Assembly (NCBI RefSeq): GCF_003344885.1
Contig: NZ_CP031155.1
Location: forward strand, 2,198,001-2,262,000
Direction of reading: 5' to 3'
Source: Altererythrobacter sp. ZODW24
Lineage (GTDB): Bacteria > Pseudomonadota > Alphaproteobacteria > Sphingomonadales > Sphingomonadaceae
Length of the DNA: 64,000 bases
Part shown: piece after piece, positions 8,181-17,345 of the stretch
Layout of the letters: each line of letters starts with the position of its first letter
How positions within the stretch are numbered: the stretch's first letter is position 1
Program-made: the position numbers and the translations under genes
Notes under the pieces: generated by a model
What the model was told of the DNA's origin: nothing
Database searches by the model: none
The model's input: the letters and a program-made list of their open reading frames with translations, nothing else

Positions 8181-9215
8181 TCAGCCGCCCGTGCTGGCGC
8201 GTTTGACTAGCTTGGCCGGGATAGTTGCGGGCTCGTCATTCTTGCCCTCAACTTGCGCTACCAGAGCATCAACAAGCAGCGCGCCTGCTCCCTTCACATC
8301 CTGCATCAGCGTCGTAAGTGGTGGGGCCGTGACGCTGGCAGCGGGAATGTCGTCAAAACCGACAACTGCCACATCCTCTGGCACTTTCTTTCCAGCGGCC
8401 TGCAAAGCGCGCATGGCACCGATGGCGATCAGATCACTTGCCGCGAAGACCGCGTCGAAGGGCTCGCCGCTGGCGACTAGATCGCGAACGGCAGCCTCGC
8501 CATCTTCTTCGCTGGTGAGCGCACCCTTTTGCAAGGCCGCATCAGCCGTCAGTCCGCGACTCTCGAGCGCCGCGCAAAGGCCCCGGTAACGGTCGGCAAA
8601 TTCGGGATAGCGGTCATCTGCATGGCCCAGAAATGCGATTTTGCTGCGACCTAAGTCCAGCAGATGTTCGCCCGCCAGACGCCCCGCGCCGACATTGTCC
8701 GAGCCGACTGTGGCACCGACGTTGTCATCACGCACCGACCCCCAACGCACGAAATGAGTGCCCTGCCCGACTAGCTGTTGCAGGCGGCTTTCGTAGATTT
8801 CGTAATCACCATAGCCAAGCAGGATCAGCCCGTCGGCGCGGTGGCTGTCCTGGTAGCGGACATGCCAGTCATCTTCCATCTTCTGGAAGGAGATCAACAG
8901 GTCGAGCCCGCGATTGGCGCATTCGCGCGTAATCGAGCCCAGCATCGCTAGAAAAAACGGATTTATGCCGCTTTCGTCAGGTGTCGGATCTTCAAAAAAT
9001 AACAGTGCCAGCGTGTTTGACCGCTGGCTACGGAGTGACGAGGCATTCTTGTCGACAGTGTAATTGAGGTCGCGAGCGATCTGTTCGATGCGTTCCCGTG
9101 TGGCGACGCTAACTGACTTGTCACCGCGCAAAGCACGGCTAACCGTGGGCTGCGAAACCCCGGCCTCATAGGCGATATCAAAGCTCGTTGGCCGGCCTGT
9201 TGGCGCTCGCCCCAT
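8181..9215 (-). CDS. LacI-family transcriptional regulator of the alpha-glucan locus
   Basis: This is a 344-residue LacI/GalR repressor. The N-terminal helix-turn-helix (residues about 10-30, DIAYEAGVSQPTVSRALRG) and hinge helix (NASSLRSQRSNTLAL) are followed by a periplasmic-binding-protein-like effector domain (SDLIAIGAMRALQAAG, VAVVGFDDIPAA). It lies between the sugar transporter (same strand) and the divergently transcribed TonB receptor, the usual place for a local regulator of maltodextrin uptake. Its operators are probably in 8066-8180 and 9216-9479; a 10-bp palindrome at 9343-9352 is one candidate. The effector is presumably maltose or a derived sugar, but this is inference. Confidence 0.9.
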   Translation of the reverse strand: MGRAPTGRPTSFDIAYEAGVSQPTVSRALRGDKSVSVATRERIEQIARDLNYTVDKNASSLRSQRSNTLALLFFEDPTPDESGINPFFLAMLGSITRECANRGLDLLISFQKMEDDWHVRYQDSHRADGLILLGYGDYEIYESRLQQLVGQGTHFVRWGSVRDDNVGATVGSDNVGAGRLAGEHLLDLGRSKIAFLGHADDRYPEFADRYRGLCAALESRGLTADAALQKGALTSEEDGEAAVRDLVASGEPFDAVFAASDLIAIGAMRALQAAGKKVPEDVAVVGFDDIPAASVTAPPLTTLMQDVKGAGALLVDALVAQVEGKNDEPATIPAKLVKRASTGG

Positions 9216-9342
9216 GCACTCTCCTCTAGCAGCAGGTTAAGCGGTCCGCGGTACCAACGCAATCGGTGTGGCATCGGCGATTTTGATGGTGCGGCAATTT
9301 CGCCACACAAGCCGCATGCCGGCTCATGCTGCGCTGCACAAA

Positions 9343-9352
9343 CATACGTATG
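9343..9352. promoter_or_regulatory. Palindrome CATACGTATG, candidate LacI-type operator
   Basis: This is a perfect 10-bp palindrome with a central CpG, as in many LacI-family operators. It lies in the 264-base divergent region between the LacI gene and the TonB receptor, 127 bases before the receptor's start. The half-site CATACG recurs at about 8096 and 8157 in front of the transporter and at 12361 in front of the halogenase operon, but without full symmetry there. Binding is inferred. Confidence 0.35.
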
Positions 9353-9479
9353 CTGGCTTTCGCTCTGCCGTTTTTCGGACATAGGTGAGGCGAATGTTGC
9401 AGTTTTAGGACAAGAGTTCATCTGCAGCGCATACTGATTTTTCCCGCCAACAAACCGGCGGATTTGGGGAGACGATAAG

Positions 9480-12248
9480 GTGATTAAGCGCAATTTCTTG
9501 ACCGCGAGTATCAGCGGATCAGCGATGGCTCTGGCAATGGTCGGCGGCTTCGCGCCTGCTGCGATGGCCCAAGATACGCAGGCCACAGACGCAGCAGAAG
9601 CGGAAACGCCTGAAGACGAAAACATGATCATCGTGTCCGGCTTCCGCGAGGCTCTGGCCAGCGCGGTTGCAGAAAAGCGCAACTCTGACCTGATCCTTGA
9701 ATCGGTCAATGCAGAAGACATCGGCAAACTGCCTGATGATTCAATCGGCGAGTCGATTGCCCGTCTTCCCGGTGTTACATCGCAGCGCCTTAATGGCCGC
9801 GCCAATGTCATCGCCATTCGCGGCCTCGGCCCCGACTTTTCGCAAACGCTGCTTAACGGCCGTGAGCAGACATCAACTGGCGATAACCGCGCCGTTGAAT
9901 TCGACCAGTATCCCTCGGAAATCGTCAACCAAGTGGTCGTTTATAAGACGCCATCAGCCAGCTTGGTCGGCCAAGGCCTGATCGGGACAATTGACGTTCG
10001 CACCATTCGCCCCCTCGAAACCAGCGAAACCGTCTTCGCAGTCGGCGCCAAGGGCTCCTATGCCGATATCGGCAAGCTCAATGCTGGTTCGAAGGAATTC
10101 GGTTACCGCGTGAACGCCACCTATGTGGATCAGTTCGCTGACGACACAATGGGCATCGCCCTTTCAGCGGCCTATACTGATGAGCCGTACCAGCTGCAGG
10201 AATTCAACGCTTGGGGCTATGCTGGCAGCGGCGATCCGGGCAGCCCGATTGTAATCGGCGGCTCCAAGAGCTTCGTTACCTCCACTCAGCTCAAGCGGTT
10301 TGGCGTCAACGGTACATTCCAAGCTGAAGTCACCGACAACATCCGCTTCACCGCTGACGGTTTCTATTCAAACTTCAACGATGATCAGTCCAAACGTGGC
10401 ATCGAGCTTCCACTGGGTTTTGGCGCGTTCGGCACCACCTTCGATCCGACAACTGCAACCGTGGTTGACGGCGAATTCGGCGGCTTTGCCGAGGCAGGCA
10501 CTTTTGAAAATGTCGAAGGTGTCATCCGCAACGACATCTTCCAGCGCAAGGCTGATCAATATTCGGGCGGTCTAAACCTTGAATATACGGGTGATAATGG
10601 CTGGAGCGCGTTCCTCGACTTTGGTTATTCTCGCACTGACCGTAACGAGCTGAGCATCGAAAGCTATTCCGGCACCGGCTACAACGTCGGCGTAGGCGCA
10701 ACCGATACGATCGGCTTCACATCCGACTCTAACGGCACGAGCTTTACTCCGGGCCTCGATTACAGCGATCCGACACAGATCGTACTGACTGACCCACTGG
10801 GCTGGGGTGGCAGCCGCGTGCAGGCCGGTTACTACAATAACCGCATTATCGAAGATGAATTGAAGCAGTTCCGCGTTGGTGTGGCGAAAGAGATTGATGG
10901 CGGCTTCATTTCGAAGATTCACTTCGGCCTTGCCTATACCGACCGCGACAAGAACCTGACGCCTGATGAATTTTTCATCTCACCTCCGGGCGGCGCGACG
11001 GAAGTTGCTTTCCCTGATGGTTCGCTGCTGCGCTCCACCGATCTTAGCTATCTCGGCCTTGGCCCAATTGTGAGCTACGACGTTCGTGATCTGCTTGATG
11101 ACGGTGTCCTCGTGCTGGTCGCAAATGACTCCGATGATATTCCGGCCAAGGCCTATGGCATCACCGAAGACCTAATGACGGCCTATCTCCAGGTCGACAT
11201 CAACAAGGAACTCGGCGCTGGCGTACTGACCGGTAACTTCGGCGTGCAGGCTGTGAATACCGAGCAGAACTCGACCGGTGTTGCTTTCGCTGACATCGAC
11301 GGAAATCCCGGGAATGAGCAGATCAATCTCTCGCTCGGTGACAATTATTGGGACATTCTGCCCAGCATGAACCTGTCGATGCGTTTCGACAGCAACATCG
11401 TGCTGCGTCTCGCGGCATCGCGCCAGATCCAGCGCCCGCAGCTTGACGATCTTCGCGTCGCCATCAGCTACGGCATCAACAACAATGTCGCTGAAAGCCC
11501 GACCGGTGTCGCGCCATTCATCAGCGGCGGCGGCGGTAACCCGCTGCTGCGCCCATACCGTGCCAATGCAGTCGATCTGAACCTTGAGAAGTACTTCGCG
11601 AATGGCGCGGGCGTCGTGGCGCTCCAGCTGTTCTATAAGGACATCAAGACCTACATCGACGGCAGCCGCACAGTGTTTGACTATTCGGCATTCCCCGACC
11701 CTGCAGGCGTTCCTGTTGCGACCCAAATCGGTTTCCTCGATTCAGAAGTGAATACCGGTGGCGGTAACTTCTACGGCGCTGAGCTTTCAGCAACGGTTCC
11801 ATTCGATGTCTTCACCTCCGCACTGGAAGGCTTCGGCGTAACCGGCGGTGTCGGTTACACAAAGACCGAGATTGAGAATGCGAACGGCGATAAGGACGAA
11901 ATCCCGGGCTATTCGAAGTGGGTTGTCAACGGCACAGCCTATTACGAACGCGGCGGTTTCAACCTTCGCGGTAGCGCCCGCTACCGTTCGAACTTCCTCG
12001 CTGATTTCACCGGTTTCGGCGGTACGCCAACACGCCGGCGTGCACGCGGTGAGACAATTATCGACGCGCAGATCGGCTATGACTTCCAAGACGGAAGCGC
12101 ATTGGAAGGTCTGTCGATCTATCTGCAAGGCCAGAACCTGACGAACGAGCCATTCGTATCGCAGTTCGATGTGCCGGAACCCCGCGCTGTGATCGACTAT
12201 CAGGAATATGGTCGCCGGTTCCTGGCAGGCTTCACGTACCGGTTCTAA
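9480..12248 (+). CDS. TonB-dependent receptor, Xanthomonas/Caulobacter type, probable maltodextrin receptor
   Basis: This is a 922-residue outer-membrane receptor starting at GTG with GGGGAGA about 9 bases upstream. The signal peptide ends near AMAQD (about residue 31). A TonB-box-like MIIVSGFR and the plug domain follow (EDIGKLPDDSIGESIARLPG, IAIRGLGPDFSQTLLNGRE), the pattern of the TonB receptor subfamily common in Xanthomonas and Caulobacter, which includes the maltose receptor MalA. The beta-barrel ends in Tyr-Arg-Phe, the expected C-terminal aromatic for outer-membrane assembly. It faces away from the LacI gene and is followed by the alpha-glucosidase operon. I infer that it moves maltodextrins across the outer membrane, energised by TonB-ExbBD. 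Confidence 0.92.
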   Translation: MIKRNFLTASISGSAMALAMVGGFAPAAMAQDTQATDAAEAETPEDENMIIVSGFREALASAVAEKRNSDLILESVNAEDIGKLPDDSIGESIARLPGVTSQRLNGRANVIAIRGLGPDFSQTLLNGREQTSTGDNRAVEFDQYPSEIVNQVVVYKTPSASLVGQGLIGTIDVRTIRPLETSETVFAVGAKGSYADIGKLNAGSKEFGYRVNATYVDQFADDTMGIALSAAYTDEPYQLQEFNAWGYAGSGDPGSPIVIGGSKSFVTSTQLKRFGVNGTFQAEVTDNIRFTADGFYSNFNDDQSKRGIELPLGFGAFGTTFDPTTATVVDGEFGGFAEAGTFENVEGVIRNDIFQRKADQYSGGLNLEYTGDNGWSAFLDFGYSRTDRNELSIESYSGTGYNVGVGATDTIGFTSDSNGTSFTPGLDYSDPTQIVLTDPLGWGGSRVQAGYYNNRIIEDELKQFRVGVAKEIDGGFISKIHFGLAYTDRDKNLTPDEFFISPPGGATEVAFPDGSLLRSTDLSYLGLGPIVSYDVRDLLDDGVLVLVANDSDDIPAKAYGITEDLMTAYLQVDINKELGAGVLTGNFGVQAVNTEQNSTGVAFADIDGNPGNEQINLSLGDNYWDILPSMNLSMRFDSNIVLRLAASRQIQRPQLDDLRVAISYGINNNVAESPTGVAPFISGGGGNPLLRPYRANAVDLNLEKYFANGAGVVALQLFYKDIKTYIDGSRTVFDYSAFPDPAGVPVATQIGFLDSEVNTGGGNFYGAELSATVPFDVFTSALEGFGVTGGVGYTKTEIENANGDKDEIPGYSKWVVNGTAYYERGGFNLRGSARYRSNFLADFTGFGGTPTRRRARGETIIDAQIGYDFQDGSALEGLSIYLQGQNLTNEPFVSQFDVPEPRAVIDYQEYGRRFLAGFTYRF

Positions 12249-12260
12249 CTGGATGACTTT

Positions 12261-12300
12261 CGGCCATCGGAGGCTCTCCCCTCTGGTGGCCGTTCGTCTT
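12261..12300 (+). terminator. Weak stem-loop between receptor and halogenase operon
   Basis: CGGCCATC (12261-12268) pairs with GGTGGCCG (12285-12292) with one G-T pair; the tail TTCGTCTTT is only partly T-rich. It lies 12 bases after the receptor stop. It may be a partial terminator that lowers expression of the downstream enzymes relative to the receptor. Confidence 0.4.
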
Positions 12301-12365
12301 TAAGTGACCTTCGATCGTCCCGGCTTGCTTGCCGCGATTAGCTCCCGCGAATAAGGTGAACATAC

Positions 12366-13865
12366 GTGCCTGAAACGCCATCCTCATCCATCCTTATAGT
12401 CGGCGGCGGAACCGCTGGCTGGATGGCTGCGGCGGCACTGTCGCGATTTACGGACCGGGCCATTACCCTGGTTGAATCCGAAGCCATCGGCACCGTGGGT
12501 GTCGGCGAGGCGACGATCCCGCAAATTCACCTGTTCAACGCTGCGCTTGGCATCGACGAGGGCGAGTTCCTCCGCGAAACACGTGGTAGCTTCAAACTGG
12601 GTATCGAATTTCCCGGTTGGGCCGGTGAAGGCGAAACTTATATGCACGCCTTCGGGCCGGTAGGGCATGGTCAAGGCTTGCTGCCCTTCCACCAATATTG
12701 GCTGCGCGCGAAGGCCGAAGGGCTTGTAAGTGGCACCGCGCCCTATTCGCTTAATGAACGGGCTGCCCGCGCGCTCAGAATGCAGCGCGGCGAAGCGGGG
12801 AGCTTGCCCTACGCATATCATTTCGACGCTGGCCTCTATGCTGCATATTTGCGCAAATATGCCGAAGCGCGGGGCGTCACGCGAACCGAAGGTATTGTCG
12901 CATCGGTCGAGCAAAACGGCGAGAACGGCGATATCACCAGCGGCACGCTTGAAGATGGAGACGTGCTCACCGCAGACTTCTTCATCGACTGCACCGGCTT
13001 CCGCGCTTTGTTGGTTGAAGGTGCGCTTGAGACAGGCTTTGAGGACTGGACCCATTGGCTGCCCTGCGACCGTGCAATGGCTGTGCCATGCTCGGCGTCT
13101 GGCGACTTCACCCCCTATACCCAATCGATCGCTCGCGAGGCCGGATGGCAATGGCGCATTCCGCTGCAGCACCGCATCGGCAATGGCTACGTCTATTGCA
13201 GCGAGTTTCTGTCTGACGACGATGCGGCAGACGCACTGATCAAGAATATCGAAGGCCAGCCCGACGGCGATCCGCGCCCGCTGCGCTTCACAACTGGTAA
13301 GCGCAAGCAGCATTGGACGCATAATTGCCTCGCGCTGGGCCTCGCTGCTGGTTTCATGGAGCCGCTCGAATCCACCAGTATCCATCTGATCCAGTCGGCC
13401 ATCTCGCGCTTCATGCTGATGCTGCCCGATGGGCGGGGCAATCCGGCAGTGGTCGCAGAATTCAACCGTCAGGCCGACTTTGAATGGGAGCGCATCCGCG
13501 ACTTCCTGATCCTACATTACTGGGCCAATGGCCGCGAGGGGCAGCCCTTCTGGGACCGCTGCCGCGCTATGGAACTCCCGGATACGCTCACTGCAAAGAT
13601 CGAACAGTGGCAGGCCGCCGGCTTTATTCACCGCGAGCATGAAGAGCTGTTCACTGAAGTGGGCTGGTTCCAGGTTCTCGCCGGCCAAGGTGTCGAAACC
13701 AAGGGCTGGAACCCCATGGCAAACGCCATGCCATCTGCCGAACTCACGGCGATGCTTTCAAAGATTGAACAGGGCAACGAGCGGGCAATCGCCGCCATGC
13801 CCGGTCATACTGAAGCTCTTCGTAGCGCCTGCCTGGCCGCAGCACCGCAAAGGATATCCGCATGA
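12366..13865 (+). CDS. Flavin-dependent (tryptophan-type) halogenase, first gene of the alpha-glucan operon
   Basis: This 499-residue protein starts at GTG after AAGGTGA. It has the FAD motif GGGTAGW near residues 13-19, the catalytic Lys77 in FKLGIEF (Lys79 of PrnA), the halogenase signature WQWRIP at 261-266, and EPLEST with Glu335 (Glu346 of PrnA). All residues needed for hypohalous-acid chemistry are therefore present. Family enzymes use FADH2 from a partner reductase, oxygen and halide. Halogenases from TonB-receptor loci, such as BrvH of Brevundimonas, brominate indole in vitro, but their natural substrates are unknown. The stop overlaps the next start in ATGA, so it belongs to the glucan operon. 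Confidence 0.9.
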   Translation: MPETPSSSILIVGGGTAGWMAAAALSRFTDRAITLVESEAIGTVGVGEATIPQIHLFNAALGIDEGEFLRETRGSFKLGIEFPGWAGEGETYMHAFGPVGHGQGLLPFHQYWLRAKAEGLVSGTAPYSLNERAARALRMQRGEAGSLPYAYHFDAGLYAAYLRKYAEARGVTRTEGIVASVEQNGENGDITSGTLEDGDVLTADFFIDCTGFRALLVEGALETGFEDWTHWLPCDRAMAVPCSASGDFTPYTQSIAREAGWQWRIPLQHRIGNGYVYCSEFLSDDDAADALIKNIEGQPDGDPRPLRFTTGKRKQHWTHNCLALGLAAGFMEPLESTSIHLIQSAISRFMLMLPDGRGNPAVVAEFNRQADFEWERIRDFLILHYWANGREGQPFWDRCRAMELPDTLTAKIEQWQAAGFIHREHEELFTEVGWFQVLAGQGVETKGWNPMANAMPSAELTAMLSKIEQGNERAIAAMPGHTEALRSACLAAAPQRISA

Positions 13866-15703
13866 ACCGCAAACTCGCAGCTTCGCTATCCGCGCTTGCC
13901 CTATGTGCGGGCCTGTCCGCCTGTGGCGCAGCCTCCAATGAGCCGGTCGGCACTGCTGAATACAGAAACCGTGCGCCCGCTGATGAGGTCGTATATTTCG
14001 TTCTGCCTGACCGATTTGCGAATGGTGAAGTCGCGAATGACACGGGCGGCGTTCCGGGCGAGAAAATGGAGCATGGCTATGACCCGACCGACAAAGGGTT
14101 CTATCACGGCGGTGATCTGAAAGGCCTGACCGAGAAGCTCGACTATATCGAAGGCATGGGCGCAACCGCGATCTGGTTTGCGCCTATCTTCAAGAACAAA
14201 CCCGTCCAAGGCCCTGAAGGCGGCGAAAGCGCTGGCTATCACGGCTATTGGGTGACGGATTTCACGCAGGTCGATCCGCATTTCGGCACGAATGAAGAAT
14301 TCAAAGCCTTCGTCGATGCCGCTCATGCCCGCGGAATGAAGGTCTACATGGACATCATCACCAACCACACGGCCGACGTCATCGGTTATGCCGAAGGCGA
14401 AGAAACCGGCTACACATATCGCAGCCGCGCAGAGTTTCCCGAAAGCCGCAAAATGGGTGTCGATGGCGCGCCGATCAACGACGGTTTCGAGGGTATAGAA
14501 GTCAGCACGGCAGAGAACTTCGCCAAGCTGACCGAATCCGCCTATGCCTACACGCCGGTTGTCCCAGAAGCGGAAAAGGACATCAAAGTCCCCGCTTGGC
14601 TCAACGATCCCAAATATTACCACAATCGCGGCGACACGACCTTTACGGGTGAAAGCTCGCGGCTGGGCGATTTCGTTGGCCTCGACGATGTGATGACCGA
14701 AGACCCGTTCGTGCGTCAGGGCATGATCGACATCTATGCGCAGTGGATCACGGACTTTGGCATTGATGGCTTCCGCATCGATACAGCGCGCCACGTCGAC
14801 CCGGGCTTCTGGAAAGAGTTCGTTCCTGCCATGCTGGAAACTGCCAAGTCGCAAGGCATTCCCAACTTTCACATCTTTGGTGAGGTCTACAAGGACAGCT
14901 CCGACAATGGCTACATCGCTCAATATACACGGCGTGATGGCTTCCCCGCGATCCTCGATTTCGCCTTTCAGAACGCCGTTCGCGAAGTCGTCGCGCAGGG
15001 TAAGGGCACTAACATCCTCAACGAGCTATTCGACGGCGATGTGCTCTATGAAGGCGGCGAAGAGGCGGCGCTTGGCATGCCTACATTCGTCGGAAATCAC
15101 GACATGGGCCGCTTCACTACGCAGGTGAAAGGCGACATGCCCGGCGTGTCACAGGATGAGCTGCTGGCTCGCACTACGCTTGCTCACACGATGCTGATGC
15201 TGCTGCGCGGATCGCCCGTGATTTATTACGGCAGCGAGCAGGGCTTTGTCGGCGACGGCAATGATCAGGCCGCGCGCGAGGACATGTTCCCCAGCGTAAC
15301 GGACAGTTACAATGACAATCTTCTGATCGGCACTGATGCCACCACGGCAGATGCCAACTTCGACACTGCCCACCCGCTTTACGTCGCCATCGCCGCCTTG
15401 GCGAAGTTGCGCAAGGAGCACCCTGCTCTTGCACGGGGCCGCCAAATGGTTCGGGCGTATGAGCAGGAAGCTGGCTTGTTTGCGGTGTCGCGGTTCGATC
15501 CCGACAATGGAACTGAATATCTGATCGCATTCAACACATCCGACAAGCCCATCAGCACCTATAGCGCGTTTGGTTACAACGTCTTGGCGCTTGACAGTCT
15601 GATGGGTGATTGCGGTGCAACCGTCGCTGCACCGGGCAGTATCAAGCTGGAAATTCCGGCATTTGGCGTGGCCGTTTGCCGCGCGGCAAGCGAGGGCGAA
15701 TAA
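13862..15703 (+). CDS. GH13 alpha-amylase-family enzyme, lipoprotein
   Basis: This is a 613-residue lipoprotein: signal peptide with lipobox LSAC and Cys21, so it is anchored in the membrane, probably facing the periplasm or the surface. The GH13 barrel is complete: region I DIITNH (164-169), region II GFRIDTARH with nucleophile Asp307, region III FGEVY with acid/base Glu341, and region IV FVGNHD with Asp414. The N-terminal VVYFVLPDRFANG and the GYHGYW block resemble cyclomaltodextrinase or periplasmic alpha-amylase types. It overlaps the halogenase stop by 4 bases. In the locus it would cut starch or maltodextrins entering through the receptor into shorter sugars. Confidence 0.92.
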   Translation: MNRKLAASLSALALCAGLSACGAASNEPVGTAEYRNRAPADEVVYFVLPDRFANGEVANDTGGVPGEKMEHGYDPTDKGFYHGGDLKGLTEKLDYIEGMGATAIWFAPIFKNKPVQGPEGGESAGYHGYWVTDFTQVDPHFGTNEEFKAFVDAAHARGMKVYMDIITNHTADVIGYAEGEETGYTYRSRAEFPESRKMGVDGAPINDGFEGIEVSTAENFAKLTESAYAYTPVVPEAEKDIKVPAWLNDPKYYHNRGDTTFTGESSRLGDFVGLDDVMTEDPFVRQGMIDIYAQWITDFGIDGFRIDTARHVDPGFWKEFVPAMLETAKSQGIPNFHIFGEVYKDSSDNGYIAQYTRRDGFPAILDFAFQNAVREVVAQGKGTNILNELFDGDVLYEGGEEAALGMPTFVGNHDMGRFTTQVKGDMPGVSQDELLARTTLAHTMLMLLRGSPVIYYGSEQGFVGDGNDQAAREDMFPSVTDSYNDNLLIGTDATTADANFDTAHPLYVAIAALAKLRKEHPALARGRQMVRAYEQEAGLFAVSRFDPDNGTEYLIAFNTSDKPISTYSAFGYNVLALDSLMGDCGATVAAPGSIKLEIPAFGVAVCRAASEGE

Positions 15704-15710
15704 GCACGCA

Positions 15711-17345
15711 ATGGCCGATCGCGATCCTTCCCTAATTATCCCTGCCAGCGGCGCCGAAGCCGGTGCCCATCCATGGTGGTATGGCGCGTCGATCTATCAG
15801 ATCTATCCGCGCAGCTTCATGGACTCTAATGGCGATGGCATCGGCGATCTGCCAGGTATCACGTCAAAGCTAGACTATGTTGCGGACCTTGGCGTCGATG
15901 CGATCTGGGTCTCGCCTTTCTACACCTCGCCAATGCTTGATTTCGGCTATGATGTGGCTGAATTTCGCGGTGTCGATCCGATTTTTGGGACGCTAGAAGA
16001 CTTCGATGCTTTGGTAGCGCGCGCACATGCGCTCGGCCTCAAAGTCATCATCGACCAGGTCTATTCGCATTGCTCGATGCAGCATCGCTGGTTCGCCGAA
16101 AGCCGCTCTAGCCGCGACAATCCCAAGGCTGACTGGTTCGTCTGGGCCGATCCCAAGCCAGATGGAACGCCGCCCAACAATTGGCAGTCGATCTTTAGCG
16201 GATCAGCGTGGCAGTGGGACGCCCGGCGCGGACAGTTTTACTTCCATAATTTCCTGCCCGAGCAGCCCGATCTGAACCTTCACAACCCGGAGGTTCAGGA
16301 TGAATTGCTTGATGTCGGGCGGTTCTGGCTAGATCGCGGCGTTGATGGCTTCCGTGTCGATGCTGTTCTGCACTTCATGCATGATCCGTCGCTGGCCGAT
16401 AATCCACCCGCCTCCGACCCGGACAAAATGCGCGCGCGCGGGCATGATTTTCAGGACAATATCCATAATCAGGGCCATCCGGGCATCTTCAAGTTTCTTG
16501 AGCGTGTGCGCGGCCTGACCGACGAATATGGCGCGACATTCACCGTCGCCGAAGTCGGCGGCACCGGCGCGCGTGACTTCACCAAAGCATGTGCGGAAGG
16601 CGATAAGCGTCTCAACAGCGCCTATGGCTTTGACTTCCTCTATGCGAACAAGCTGACGCCCGAACTGGTCTGCGGCGCGTTGCAGGATTGGCCCGACACG
16701 CCCGGCACTGGCTGGCCGACATGGGCGTTTGAAAACCACGACGCCCCGCGTGCGGTTTCACGCTGGGATCACGGAGGCCACCGTGACGAATTTCTGCGCT
16801 TCAAGCTCGCACTGATCTGCGCGCTGCGCGGCAATATCATCCTGTATCAGGGGGAAGAGCTGGGTCTCGAGCAAGTCGATATTCCTTACGAGCTGGTGCA
16901 AGATCCCGAGGCGCTCAGAAACTGGCCGCTGACCCTGTCACGCGACGGGGCGAGAACACCGCTACCGTGGACGACGCAAAGCGAGTTCGGCGGTTTTTCG
17001 GAAAGCGAACCATGGCTGCCCGTTGGCGAGACCAACCTTGCCCAGGCCATTGACCGTCAGAGCGAAGATTCAACATCTTTGCTGAACTTCGCCAAACAAA
17101 TGATCAATCTACGCAACGCCAAACCGGCACTGCGCCATGGCCGTATCGAAGACTGCACGCATCAAGGCGATCTGCTGCAGTTGACCCGCGAGGAAGGCGG
17201 GCAGCGCATGACTTGGCTCTTCAATTTCGGAACTACGGAAATCGCTGCGGGAAGCACCGCAACTTTGGGCGAGATCGTTGAAGCTGTAAACGGCGCTACG
17301 CGCGAAAAACTGCCGCCATTCGGCGCGCTGTTGTTGGAAGGATGA
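15711..17345 (+). CDS. GH13 alpha-glucosidase (oligo-1,6-glucosidase type)
   Basis: This is a cytoplasmic GH13 enzyme of 544 residues, starting at MADRDPSLI just after the lipoprotein gene (7-base gap). No signal peptide is seen. Catalytic residues are nucleophile Asp217 (GFRVDAVLH), acid/base Glu281 (VAEVGG) and Asp344 (ENHDAPR). Region V reads QPDLN (185-189), the mark of the oligo-1,6-glucosidase/alpha-glucosidase group rather than pure alpha-amylases. It should release glucose from maltose, isomaltose and short maltodextrins imported by the carrier at 6530-8065. A longer in-frame start at 15606 would sit inside the previous gene and is not preferred. Confidence 0.92.
   Translation: MADRDPSLIIPASGAEAGAHPWWYGASIYQIYPRSFMDSNGDGIGDLPGITSKLDYVADLGVDAIWVSPFYTSPMLDFGYDVAEFRGVDPIFGTLEDFDALVARAHALGLKVIIDQVYSHCSMQHRWFAESRSSRDNPKADWFVWADPKPDGTPPNNWQSIFSGSAWQWDARRGQFYFHNFLPEQPDLNLHNPEVQDELLDVGRFWLDRGVDGFRVDAVLHFMHDPSLADNPPASDPDKMRARGHDFQDNIHNQGHPGIFKFLERVRGLTDEYGATFTVAEVGGTGARDFTKACAEGDKRLNSAYGFDFLYANKLTPELVCGALQDWPDTPGTGWPTWAFENHDAPRAVSRWDHGGHRDEFLRFKLALICALRGNIILYQGEELGLEQVDIPYELVQDPEALRNWPLTLSRDGARTPLPWTTQSEFGGFSESEPWLPVGETNLAQAIDRQSEDSTSLLNFAKQMINLRNAKPALRHGRIEDCTHQGDLLQLTREEGGQRMTWLFNFGTTEIAAGSTATLGEIVEAVNGATREKLPPFGALLLEG

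Noticed and set aside
12384-13385. 333-codon minus-strand frame opposite the first halogenase
   Set aside because: Shadow of a gene with complete catalytic motifs.
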